From contig JACMZG010001863.1 in the NCBI GenBank assembly GCA_018340805.1, forward strand, positions 59,079,795-59,143,794: 64,000 nucleotides of DNA. Reading direction: 5' to 3'. The notes under the pieces are model-generated. The model worked only from the letters and a program-made list of their open reading frames with translations. It searched no databases and had not been told where the DNA came from. Positions 48,579 to 61,783 of the stretch are shown here, one piece after another; within the stretch, counting starts at the first letter, position 1; the number at the start of each line of letters is the position of its first letter. Both the position numbers and the translations under genes were made by a program. The stretch is from Microvelia longipes. Lineage: Eukaryota > Arthropoda > Insecta > Hemiptera > Veliidae.

Positions 48579-49892
48579 ACACTTAGCACATACCTGTCAA
48601 ATTTCATTTTATGATCAGCATTAGTTATTTTTTTTATTAAATGGCAGGTTTCGTAACCGTATACGAAACCTTGTCTATTGAGTTAAAAATCGGGACGACT
48701 TTTCATCCTTATTTGTTAGTCAATGAATAAGTATACTAAGTTTTAAATCAATATGACTAGTATATTTATGGTGTTAGGCATCATCGAGTAAGGTCAGTAC
48801 ATGGATGGGTGGTCCTAACTGAAACTGATTTTTCCCGTATGGAAAAATTCAACTGGGTCTGAAAATTATGAATTGGACGTTTCGGGCTCGCCGGGAACAG
48901 CGTAGCGAGTCAGAAGCGGTACGTATGAGTGTAGCTAATCCAACAAGGAGAGGAAAAGTTTTTGAGTTACCCTGTACCTGAACTTTGAAGATGTCCACAA
49001 ATTTTACGTAATGGAATTGTTTGTTTTATTTTTAAAGAGTGAATATTTAACCACTTTATGAAGATTTTTAGCTGAATTTATTTTTAAAATGACATCAATT
49101 TAACCAAATTATGTCTGCATTTTTACTTTTCATCACCTTCTTATACAGAATATAGAGGAAAAGTATTGGTTTCACCAAAAATTTTTAACCCGAGATTTCA
49201 CTTGAATTATCCATTTTAGATGTTTTTAGGACCATCTGAACCGATTTCAGTTTGATGTCTGTCTGTGTGTGTGTCTGTGTCATGCATAACTCCTACTGTG
49301 TTTATGCTGGATAGTTGAAACTTGATACAAAAATCAGTCTTTGGGCCTAGTTGTGCTGCCCGGAATTTTATGTCACCATTAACCCTATTTGCTTAGTCAG
49401 CAAAAATTTTAAAAAAATCGTAAAAATCGAAAAATAACTTGATGAACTTGAAATTTGGCAGGAACATACCTCTCAATATAACAAACAAATCTTACGAATT
49501 TCGTTTTGATATTGGCCGCCATTTTAAAATTATTTACTTTTGAAATTTAAAATTTTGACGCTTAATAATACTAAAAGTATACACGTGTTTTTGACATATG
49601 ACACGTCGTTGGACTGACTGCCAGCCCTGTAAAATAAATATATTAACATTTATTTTATTAAAATTGTCTGATTTGACATTTTTGTTTGTAAAATCGAATT
49701 TAAAAAGTTCTTTAAAGGCCTAATAAAAAAGAGTTCATATTCTAATGAAGTGTAACCATAAATAAATTAATAATAATATAGTATGAAGAATGTGACGTCA
49801 TTAACTTACAGAAATAAAACAAAAAATTTAAATGTTACCCAATATTTAGAAGTTATTTCATACACTGCTTCGAAAGTTAGACAAATAGACAA
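48579..49892. other. Mostly unassigned, with a dispersed repeat
   Basis: The stretch 49136-49340 (GGAAAAGTATTG, CTGTCTGTGTGTGTGTCTGT, TGTTTATGCTGGATAGTTGA) is related to 56.48-56.66 kb. No exon was recognised. Confidence 0.45.
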
Positions 49893-50090
49893 AGTTTTTT
49901 TAGCATTACTTTAGATTTATCTTTTGCCATATATGTATAGCTTTATTTTAGGTTTATCTTTTGCTATATATATCTTTATTTTAGATTTATCTTTTGCTGT
50001 ATATAGCTTTATTTTAGATTTATCTTTTGCTATATATAGCTATACTTTAGATTTATCTTTTGCTGTACATAGTTTTATTTTAAATTCACT
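49893..50090. repeat. 33-bp tandem repeat
   Basis: About five imperfect copies of a 33-bp unit (TTTTAGATTTATCTTTTGCT, then ATATATAGCTTTA). The repetitive hydrophobic open frame across it is an artefact of the 11-codon period. Confidence 0.85.
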
Positions 50091-50368
50091 AATATGGTGG
50101 GAGTATGCCGATTACAAAACTGCTGGAACGACAAACTGCTACATAACTTCATCCATATGGCAGCGAAGTAGCATCAAAGAGGTACGGGGCAACGAAGCGG
50201 CCCCCGTGTCAAGTCCTCGGAACCCCAAATAGACCCGGGCCTCTTGTTCATCTTATCAACTAACTGGAAAACTCTTATTTCCATGAATGTTTCCCTTTAA
50301 TGTTATTTTACCTATAAGTTCTTTTTACAGACGAAAAAATAGTAATTTTGTTTTTATAATTGTTGCAG

Positions 50369-50593
50369 TTGGTTTGAATTGTACGGGAGATGAAGATGGA
50401 GGGTGTCAGGAAGTCATTTGTCCTGGTGATAGCGAACCACTGTCGCCAGATGGAGGATGCACGTGTTCACCGGCGAGGTGTCATGAACCTCCACCTTGTC
50501 CCGACGGACAACAGCCTATTCTTAAGAAACAAGCCTCCATGAATCCGGGAGACTGTTGCGATGTGTACGAGTGCCCTTCTGTAGACACGGAAA
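50369..50593 (+). CDS. CRIM1: Exon A: Cys-rich segment
   Basis: The acceptor is TTATAATTGTTGCAG and the donor is GTGAGT at 50594. The 225-nt exon starts with two bases completing a codon and ends with one leftover base. It encodes about 75 residues with eleven Cys: CxxxxC, then CTCSPARC, a PPPCPDGQQP stretch, and PGDCCDVYEC at the end. The CC-x3-C ending is that of a VWC-type C-terminal half. It is the first exon I can recognise; the preceding 50 kb shows no exon that would join it. Confidence 0.8.
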
Positions 50594-53500
50594 GTGAGTT
50601 TATTATTCCCTTTCCATTCTAATAGTCTTCTATTCTAACAAGAGAAATGAGTTGTCAAGTCGAATTTGAACTGAGGAAAGTTTAGAACTGAAAACTCAAT
50701 TTAGCATGAGAATTTTACAGGGGCGGGAAAGAATAACTCATCGAACTCGAGTTAGTACTTCCTATTTCCGATGTATCCCTTTATGGATTTAGTAGAATAC
50801 TATTGCAGAACACAATGTGTTGTGGAAACGAGAGAAAAAAATATCGCCTGAACGGTATTCGAGCCCCGACCGGAAAAAACAGTAGCAGCCGTTGGTTAGC
50901 AGAGAACGTATATAGATTTGCGCAACAGACGTATCTGCCATTGTTTTGGCCCATTTATTATGGCTGCAACATTTTTGAGCTGTTAGCTAATACTTCAGAT
51001 TGTCCTAATAAAGAAATATAGCTGTTAGGTTACTTTTCCTAACCGGTCATCTTGAAATTTTATAAAAAAATTTAGTTCTTTATTAACTTTAATTTATAAT
51101 TATTGTAATTATTTTTATCTTCATTATGGCATAATAATAATTAACCTAAAAACTCGGGTGCGGGTACCTCGGTACTTTTCCTCACAACTTGGCACTTGCT
51201 TCCACAGGATGTCACATTTACCCACAGCATAAGTTAGTGTTACTTTGCCATTTACCAGGGTAGAGACAGTAAAAGTGGCCTTATGGTCTTAAGTTTCACA
51301 TGTCGTGCTGATAGTTTTCTTCGACTAGAGGCAAGGATCTTGAATAAAGGGGATGTCGCATTAAGGAACTTTTCTGACCCCATGGAAATTGTATGGGATA
51401 GAGAATTAGAAGCAAACTTACCCCTTCCCCTTGATTATAATTAAAAAAGCGCCAAACGCAGGTTATGTAGCATGGTTGTCGAGTTTGCTTCTCATCTTTC
51501 TTCTGTGCTTCTTGTGATTGTTACATTTGTGGTGCTTGTTAAGTCATTTGTGCTTATATAATTTTAAATTTTGGAATATACTTTGCCTCTTCAGTGAGTG
51601 ATAATTTAAGCGTGTTTTGTTATGACCTTCTCAAGCAATAAACAATGGAAACCATTGTGACGTAAGTTTGCCTCTAAATTTTAGGACCTGCGCTGTTTTA
51701 AGAATTGTAAGCATGCGCAGTTTGTACCAAGCATGTGCAGTTGGTTTTTGACGTGTGTTTCGTGTTGAATTCTCTCTATTTTCTGGTTTTCGATTGGGTC
51801 ACTTGGTTGTATGGCAAATCAACTTAGTGCGTCATCCCCTTTATTCAAGATCCTTGACCAGAGGGGACCCCGCAACTAGGTTTTTGAACAGGTGGGTCTC
51901 TTTTCATCTCCAATCTAATTTACCTCTTAGACTCTTGCTCTGTTGAATAATGATATCGATAGTAGGCACCATTTCGATTAATTTCCCATTATCCACCATT
52001 TCGATTAATTTCCCACTATCCCTCTTTCTATTTTATTTCAGAAGAGCAAGACTGTTCGTGGGTGATTTGTCCGGAAGAAGAGAGCAGCTCGCCGTGTCCT
52101 TCGGACTCCTACAAACTTCCCATAGTTCACATAGAAGGCGAATGTTGTCCTCGACCCCCGGGGTGTTCGTGTTTTCCAACACCTTGCACCAAGCCGACGT
52201 GTACACCGCCCCAACAGCTGACAATACTTGCCAAGGGGGACGGCAGACCCGGCTCGTGTTGCCCTATATATCAATGTACATCACATACGGGTAAATATAT
52301 GATATAATAGTAACCTGTGTCTATATATTGTTGTATTTTATCTTTGCCCGTATTTACCGAATATGTTGAACATTCCAGGTTTAGACTGATTTTACCATTT
52401 TTTATTTACATACTTAAGCTTACTTTATTACAATGTGTCTCAATTGTAAAAATTTTACAATGAAATTAAGAAAAAAACTTGATTCTAAATAATTACACGG
52501 ACTGCATAAACATAGATAGCATAACATGGATAAACATTCAACTTCATGTTTCAACTTCATGAAACATTACATGAAAAACACTAAACATTTAGGGTGGGAA
52601 TACTAATTTATCAGGTAAAAACTCTTTAACATTATACTAGGCTTTCTCAAGCTACAAATTTTTATGCTTTTTCAAGTTTTAATGGAAAGTTCATTTCAGA
52701 AATAATCCATTTCATATACAATAGAGGAAAATTTAGCGTTAATCTCCTTATACTATTCTAAATAGTTTTGTATTAAAATTTGGCTCTAGCAATTTGAACT
52801 TTTTCCAATTTCTTCATCTATACAATAATTCTGTTATGTGTTTTAATAAATGAACACTAATTTGTATAATTTTTTAATTTGGATGGTTTGCAGGTTCGAA
52901 TAGAACATGTTTAGAAGATGGAAGAGTGATAGAAGACGGAGGTAAGTGGTCGCCCAACAAGTGCAGTGAGTGCAGATGTGATAAGGGACTAGCATTGTGC
53001 ACTACACTGTCTGACTGCCCTCCTATAGACTGTGAGGACCAATACACGCCTCAGGGCTCATGCTGTCCTCTATGTAAAACAGCGCAAAATATTGACAATA
53101 ATATAGGTGAGTAAGAATGGCTCTTTATCATTACTTATGAGAGCGCAGTGATTCAATAGAAAAATAATTAGATTATGGAAGGTAAATTAGAACAGGTTCC
53201 TTCAGGATATCTTATTTAATGGAGATCTGTTTTTCGGTTTTTATCCCTGAAACTGCACTAAAGTAAGTGAGAGTTGGTTGTCTCACTACTGCCTATTTGT
53301 AACTTGAACTCGATCAACTGCTTATTCTCTTTGTGACCTATTGGCCATTACTCACTGAGCGAATTTCAAGTCAAATCATCCATTAAAGTCCTAGAAGACC
53401 TGTGCCCTGTAAAGCAAAAAACGTTTGATATACTTTTTGTGTAAAAGTTTCTCGGGACTTTTATTGTACGTATTGTTTTGATGTTTGATTTCAGCTGATG

Positions 53501-56500
53501 TTGCAAAGCCACTAGGTTGCAAAGCAGCTAACGGGAGTTATCACGAGCACGGCTCTCACTGGAAACTTGACGATTGCACAAACTGTACATGTTTCGACGG
53601 CAGGCAAGAGTGTCATGCTGCCTTATGCTATCATAACTGCGCTAATGCGACATTTATTAAGGGAGAATGCTGCCCTGTTTGCGAAGGTATTTCATTTATG
53701 TACCATCTTCATCATTACCAAGGATGTTGAATAAAGGGGATGACGCACTAAGTCGAATTGCCATTCAACAAAGTGACCCCATCGAAAATCAAAACATAGA
53801 GATGAATGCAACACGAAACACACGTCAAAAACCAACTGCACATGCTTGGTACGAACTGCGCATGATTATGATCCTTATAACAGCGCAGGTCTTAAAATTT
53901 AGAGGCAAACTTATAACCTAAGGGGAGGTAAGTTTGCTCCTATTTCTCTATCTCATAAACTTCCATGGGGTCAGAAATGTTCCTTAATGCGTCATCCCCT
54001 TTATTCAACATCCTTGATCATTACCTAGTATCAGGTTTAGTATAATGTATTGTCTAGTATCGTGAAAGGTATTTATACTCATGGCTTGAGTGACTGTACT
54101 TGGTTGAGCCTTGTAGTAGAAGTAAGAATGTGAAGTTCAAGCCTGGTAGATTCGTGTGCATTGGATCCTTTTCATCGACCTTTAAACCAATGACCCATTA
54201 CCACATCACCGTTACTAAAGTGATGTAGAAATTCATACAGTAGGGGTGGGGGCGCGGGACACAGTGGTCTAACTCCCCCGAAATAAGCTGCTTTAGATGG
54301 ACCTGCCCTAAGTTCACCCTTTCTCCGCTAGTGGCAGGTCGGTTCACCTTGTACCCCATATATAAAATAATTATTTCTTCATTTCCAAGATTAAAATTAT
54401 TTAAAAGGGTCTTTAACAATAGTAAAAATTGTATTAATTATTTTAAAGGTATAATTTTCAAAAACGCTTTTATAAAAATATAAACGCTGTGTTAATTTTA
54501 AGTAGACCTGATATCGTGATAACCACGATTTGTAGACAAACATCAAAAATGTTTGTAAACAAACATCAAACCGGGAAATTATAAATTTAATTTACGTCTT
54601 CGTTATCTCATTATAACACACCTTTCGTAACACACGTTATCCTATTTTCTAAAAAAATTATCTTATAAGCTACTAAAAAAGAAAAAAGTCAATGAATAAG
54701 ATAAAAATCGTCTTGTTTACATTTTTATAAACATAAATAGAAGTATCGATTTAAAACTGATAACAATAGTGATAAGGGCACAAGGTGAAAACTAGCGCTC
54801 GGTGCGGTAGTTGATGCAACTAATCCCTGTTTTTTTCGGAACCACCTAAAACCAGGGAGTTAGACCATTGTGTCCCCCCGCCCCGACTGAATGAATTTCT
54901 ACATCTCTTTAACCGTTACCTTGTCCTATTTAGAGCTCCTACTATGATGGATGAAGGTCAGAAGGTCCTATCACCTAAGAGACTCCATTTCTTCCTCGGG
55001 TAGCTCTCCTTCTCTAACCCTGATGTACTTTCAGAGTTCGCCTCGCTGCCATCTCTTGGTACTATATCTCTCTGCGCATAGTAGTTATGCTCGTCCCCAG
55101 TCATTTTCTCTTGATATATTCTAGCTTATACTTTTCAACTTGAAATAAAAATAAACTTTATATGTAATCGTAAAATTAAAACTTAAAAAAATAACTAAAT
55201 ATAAACTATATAATAAACTTAAATATAAAAAAAAAAATAAATAAAAATAAAATTTGCAAAAATACTACAATCCAAATTAAAAAATATTATGTACGCAACT
55301 CTGAACCTTGAAAAAGGTAACCACGGTGGTAACCACCGATTTGCAGATAACTATATCTATGTAAAGTATGCACAATTGTTACTGTAAAATTGTATAACTT
55401 TCTGCAATAAATGGTTTATTTATTTATTTATTTATTTATATTCTAGCGTCGTGTATGCTTTTATTATAGGCACTCTATCTAGCTTACAGTATTTAGTAGG
55501 CTCGCGATTTACCTTTGTAATCCCACAGTATTTACTTTGATTTCAGAATCAACTATGTTCTCTCTGCCCAAACACTGTCCATCACTAGAAGACTGCCCTC
55601 TTAAATGTAAGAATGGTTTCGTCAAAGATGACTCGGACTGCTTTACTTGCCGTTGTAAAGGTTCGTATGCAGAAATCGTAATTTGTTTACTTTATCCAAT
55701 CAAACCATAGGATAGACGAGTAAGACAGAGTAACCTAGTCCTCGTAAAGAGCTTAACAGTTGGTCCGTTAGAGCCGAAACCGGTCTTAAGATATTCAGGA
55801 GACCAAAAACCCTAAATTAACGCATATAACTCGACAAGAAATTATCCCCTGTCTTGTCGAGAGTACAAAATCCTGGAAGGATTCCTTATACTACTGGGGA
55901 CATGTGTGGGACAAGTTCAACCCTAAGTCCCTGTTGATGATATTTCTATGCTTAGCCCTCACCATCACCATCACCATGGCTTCCTCATTTATTGATTAGA
56001 CATTTCAAAGCAATCTGAAAGCCTTTTACTATTATTTTCTTAATTAAAAAGGTTTGTATTTACCGCAAGTTGAAGAAGCAATCGAAGAATCAGCTACCGT
56101 CGATACTTGCTGTTGGATATAAATATCCCTGAACCGGTTTCGGCATAACGCCATCATCAGCAGGCGGGGCAACACTCGAGCTCTCAACTAATAAAGTTAA
56201 ATCAGTGATTAACTTCTAGTCTCAATGAGCACGACGATCATCTTCAGAGGGCTCGTCGTGCTCATTGAGACTAGAAGTTAATCACTGATTTAACTTTATT
56301 AGTTGAGAGCTCGAGTGTTGCCCCGCCTGCTGATGACGGCGTTATGCCGAAACCGGTCCAGGGATATTTATATCCAAAAGCAAGTATCGACGGTAGCTGA
56401 TTCTTCGATATTATTTTCTTATTGAACATTGAACCCATTCTCTATTTTGTAAATATTAAACCTGTATTATTACTTTTCCTCATTTATACTGTAGGTATAC

Positions 56501-59500
56501 AGGAAAAGTATTGTGTTTGCAAAAAAATACGAAACCGGGATGAAATTTTTAAGGCTTTCTGAATGGTTTTTACAAAGTCGTCTGTATGTATGTGTGTGTC
56601 TGTTATCATCGTAGCGCCCAGTGTATTTATGCTAGAGAGTTGAAACTTTGTGAAAAAATATCTACTGCTGTAGTTGTGCTGTTCAGAAAATTTTCTTTAT
56701 GACGTCATTAACCCGCAATAATGACTTAGTGAAATTTTCGAATAAGCATAAAACGTGGTAAAATTATGCGATCGAATTAAAATTCGGCACGCATGTGACT
56801 ATGTATAAGTTTCATCGCATTATCAGTATTAGTTCTATTTTTTCTATTGGGAAATGGTCCAATTAAGTTGAAATTTAGTACAAGTGTATATTATTACCTA
56901 ATAAATACGTACACTAAGTTTTGTTTTAATACAACAAGTACATCCATGATTTTGTTGGACAGTTATAGGCTTCTTATCAGTTAATTTAAATACCTGTTAC
57001 AACTAATTTAAACACTTTAATGCAATTAAATGGTAATATTTTGTGTTTGTGCAAACTAAAATTATTTAAAAGTAACATCAATTAACAATAAATAAAATAA
57101 AACACTGTATTATGATCTTCATCTTCTTATCACTCAATTTAAATACTCGTGACAACCCATTAAAACGCTATTTTTCAATGAAATTGTGATTTTACTGAGT
57201 TCATACGCCCTAAAATTAGTTAAATTAAAGCACTTTGATAAAAAATTTAAAGAAATAATCGTCACAAATAAGAAAAACCAGAAAATCCCCGTAAGGCATT
57301 TAACAACGATCACCCTTTCGTTATCAATTTCTTATCAGCGACGGTGGCGCTGCTACGCATAGAGATATATACTAGAGGGGGCATAGCCTATCTTAATACA
57401 TTGAGAGGCCTGAAACATTTTTAGTGGGGCTCTCAGGGGCTCTGTGTAACCTCATTGAAACCTCCTATAAGAGGGAGTTAAGGTTATAATTAATAAATTG
57501 TTTTCGGCTTCACGGAGATTGTTTGTGTTGTGATTTGTATTTTAAACATTCTACTATATAATTTACTGTTTTTGTTATGTTTATTTGATGATAATGATAA
57601 TCGAATGTGGTCAGGTTACTTTTTCGATGTTTCAAAATTCAACCGATAGGGCTCCTCTAGTAATATATCTCTATGCTGCTACGGACTTTGAATCGCGAAT
57701 TTCTAAGGACGAGCAAAAACGAGTCCAAAGCAGGGAGAATGTGCGTAGCGAATCCGATGTAATGAGGAAAAGTTCCGAGGTACGCCGTACCGTAGTTTCA
57801 AATATACGTTTCATAAAGATAATGTCATGAAAAAATGCTCATTGTATGCTTCCTCAAATTGTGAAATTTATTGATGAGACATTTCTAATCGAGCTGAAAC
57901 TTTCTACTAATATTGAACTAAACATTGAAGCAGCCTCAACTTATAGTGGAGATACTTGTTAAACGCCTTAGGCGCTGGAAATATTAAATTCAATAGAGCA
58001 GGCGACGACAATCAAGGATTTGAAAAAAGAAACGGCTCTGTAGCCTTCATCAGAGCACTTTAAATATTTTAACAATCTCTCAAAAACATCGATGAGCCAA
58101 CAAGTCAAGTTGAAAAATCTTGTTTTTATTTTTTTAGAACGAATTCTCAAGAGAATAAATAAATAGAGAAAATGAAAACATAATTTAGGTTTTACGTAAT
58201 GTTTGTTTAGAAATCGGCTAAAACTGTTATTTTTGGATTGATTCTTTTGAAGGTTCGAACAAAACTTGCATAGTGGAGGGAGAAGTGATAGAAGACGGAG
58301 GTAAGTGGTCGCCTAACAAGTGCAGTGAGTGCAGATGTGATAAGGGACTAGCATTGTGCACTACACTGTCTGACTGCCCTCCTATAGACTGTGAGGACCA
58401 GTACACGCCTCAGGGCTCCTGCTGTCCTTTATGTGCTGACTCAGCAGAAATAACATCTCAAAAAAATGGTAAGTGTTTCCTAGCAAGTTATGGAATCCTC
58501 TTAAATCTGCATTGCCGCACTCATCCTCTCTACATACTTCTGATTTGCTTTACTCATAATAATAAAATTATTTATTTCATACAAATATTGCATTACAATA
58601 AATATTATAAAAATGCATTTTACAAAGCAAAATTGCAAATTTGTTTAGCAGTACATTTTTGTCAAAGCATTAAAGTGATACGTTAGATCAATGGCGGTCA
58701 CCCACCCATGTACTACGCTTTATGCTGCTGAAAGCTAACAGTCTGACAATAATGGTTGTGGCAGATGATAATAAAATGAACTTTAAGAATTAGTTTACAA
58801 ATTCCATAAAACAAAAATAACAACTACTGTCCATAAAAGAAAAATAAATATTAAAAAAAGTATTTATATTTTAAATTGACCTTGGATCATCAAGTTCGTT
58901 ATCTTATCTTGTTTTTACTTAATATTGTATATCTAGTGACCTTGTGATGTTTTACAGCTCTATTTTTATTTCACAAACTCTATTTTATTTGCCAAACGAC
59001 AAATGCAATTTTCATTAGAATCTCTCCAAATTTAGTAGGGCGTAGACCAATTTTTTGTGATTATTAGTTCTGCAAAATATGTCTAGCAGAGTTAGATTTT
59101 TTAAGAAAGAGTAAGAAGGAAAATTTTTCGCTAGATTTACAAACCCCACCTCTTATTTTGTAAATTTTTGATATCCTCTGGTCCTGTGCATTGTGTGCAT
59201 CATTCCATATTTCTCTTTAATATCTTGCCAACCTCTTTAATATCTACTATATTATTATCTCTAACTTCCTTATGATTTTCTTTAAAAATTAGCAAAAAAT
59301 AAATCTTTATGGTATTGTTTTGGTCCTATTGCAGATGAGTCTGCAAAGTTAAAAAGCTGTGAGGGTAGCAACGGAGTGGTTTACGAGCATGATTCCCACT
59401 GGAAGATAGATGATTGTACAAACTGCACTTGCTATGATGGCAAACAAGTGTGTCACGCAGCTTTCTGCTACCATACGTGTGTCAATCCTGTAATTGTCGA

Positions 59501-61681
59501 AGGTGAATGCTGCCCTGTCTGTAACGGTGAGTTCACCACTCTTCACTTCTTTGTTTTACTGCTTCATTACATGAAGCTTAGAGACCAGCCACTCAGACAG
59601 TCAGCATTGCATTATGATCAGGGCCTGTAGAGTTGATATTGTATAGTATAGTATAGTAATATGGGGGGAGTGGTAGTAACTACCAGGCAAGTAGGGCACA
59701 TTGTTGTGCCCTTTTTGCCAGCTCCCTAAGATAGTGTTCTACCCTTTTAATTTCAAGTGTAGGTATATTTCATCTAATCTAGACAGAAGAGCCGTGAATT
59801 TCTATGGTTCCTCTCATGCTATATTCAAGCAATCATATATATTTTCACTGAATCTTATAGTCTAGTGAAAACTAGGAACTACACGTGCCCTCACTGTTAA
59901 ACCAAACCTCCATACACTTAAACTCCTACAACTAAACTCCATAAACTACAAGGCAGACACACTATAGTATTATAATGAATCTACTATGAGGGTCTTAAAT
60001 TTTGCCTATACCCAGTTTCATTTAGGGTAAGGGATCTTTAACGAGTACCTGACAACTCACAGGCTCGAGACCACCGGCTTTACGTCCCTTCTGAAGGACG
60101 TTGTTCGCAGAATTTTTATCCCTCTCATAAAAATCCCTGAGGCCTGTGCTGGGGATTGAACCCATGACTAATTAAACTCGGAAGTTTAAAGTCCATTCAT
60201 TCTGTGTGGCCACGTACCTTAACAACTACACCATGGGTGACTGTTAGAGTTAATATGTGAGGAATAGAATTACCTCAATGTGCCTGTAAAAGAGTATTAA
60301 CCCAATAAACCTGGTATCAGGCAAACTTAACGCCCTCAATTGTAGCTTGTATAAAATATAAGAAATAGCTTTTCCTACAGTGTATCGACAACTTTAAAAA
60401 TCTTGACAGCTCAGTTTAGGCACCACCGATTCTAAAAAAAAAAATCCCTACAAAAAGGCAGCGGGAAAAAAACTTTGTAAACAAATCAGGTTATGTTACC
60501 CGTGTTTTCTTGGCGATGTTTCTACATTTCTTTTGTGTAGGTTTATTATTTAGGAAGTATGCAAATGTGGAAAAAATGAATTGTGAAGGGAAATAATAAA
60601 GACAAGAAGAACCACAAACGAAGTGAACGAATGCCGGGAAGGAGGTTATTTCCCTACAGGGGTTATGGGAGTAGGGATTTTTTTTTCTCTTTCAAGAGAG
60701 GGGTTGGCAGCGGCTTCTCTGATTGGTCGATCTCCAAAATGCTTATGACCTTGGGGATTTTTAAACTTAACGATACACTGTAATGGTTTTGAGTGCCAGA
60801 AAGATTACTATGGCTGTGACGCATGTGTTGTTTCTTGTTGAATCTATAGAAATTTATTCTAAGTTCTTCTGTAGATTAGATCCTTGCACTAGCCAGGGAT
60901 AAGGGAGGACCTATAACATGGGCTATTTGCTGGGTGATTCATCACCTCTCATTAATTACTATCACTTACCATCACTATCTCTAAATGAAGTGATTAAATA
61001 AAGTTATAAAATTGCAAAACATATTGCAACTCCGATATTAACTCTATTTCTTAGTATGTAAGTTAAGTTAGTAGTTAATATATGTTGTTTTTAACAAAGC
61101 TGTCATTATTTTTAATATTTCAATTTAACATCATCAACAGTAGACAGCTCTCTTTTTGAATTTTGAACATTGAATATTGTTGTTCTAGATACGACAACAT
61201 TCGCCCTGCCGCAACACTGTCCTTCTTTGTCCAACTGCCCGTTGAAATGTAAAAATGGATTTGTTAAGGACGAATCTAACTGCTTCCTCTGTCAGTGCAA
61301 AGGTTTGCATTTTAATATACTTACAGATAACACTTATTTATATTTATTATAAGAAAAACTAAATAATTACTTTTGAATAAGTAAATAATGAATATTGTTA
61401 GACCCCATATTTATAAAAACATAAAAAGTTAAAAAAAAACATATAGGAAAGAATGCTTTAATTACAATCAGAATTAAATATAGATTCGTCATATTTTTAG
61501 GGTTAAAATAAATTAGAGCTAAAAGTAGTTGTCATCAGACTCAATGATATCAGTTATCACCGTGTTAATATATTTATATACCAAAGTATAATAATCTAAG
61601 TAAATATTTATCAATTAGGTTTATATACATAAATTCAGCATATACCACATCAATATATACATATCACACACACACACAGAT

Positions 61682-61725
<44 letters not shown>

Positions 61726-61750
61726 ATATATATATATATATATATATGTG

Positions 61751-61783
<33 letters not shown>

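Larger units (their letters stand above)
56080..56410. repeat. Palindromic repeat with two hammerhead motifs (locus 4)
   Basis: Inverted arms meet near 56245, with outer ends ATCGAAGAATCAGCTACCGT and complement. Almost perfect symmetry. Each arm, read outward, carries GCCTG, CTGATGA, a GGC/GCC stem with a GTTAT loop, GAAA, CCGGT and CAGG. Confidence 0.92.
55661..58252 (+). other. Intron E-F
   Basis: 2,592 nt between the two exon cassettes. It contains the hammerhead palindrome (56.08-56.41 kb), a dispersed repeat (56.48-56.66 kb), a CATAGAGATAT-family MITE (57.36-57.68 kb) and a degenerate hammerhead-like box near 58.05 kb. No exon was seen. Confidence 0.7.
59527..61188 (+). other. Intron G-H
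   Basis: 1,662 nt, GT...AG. It contains a tRNA-derived SINE (59.99-60.24 kb) and a Tc1/mariner-like MITE (60.38-60.78 kb). Confidence 0.7.

Noticed and set aside
53667..53921. 84-codon open frame overlapping exon D's end
   Set aside because: Different frame from the exon and mostly inside a MITE.
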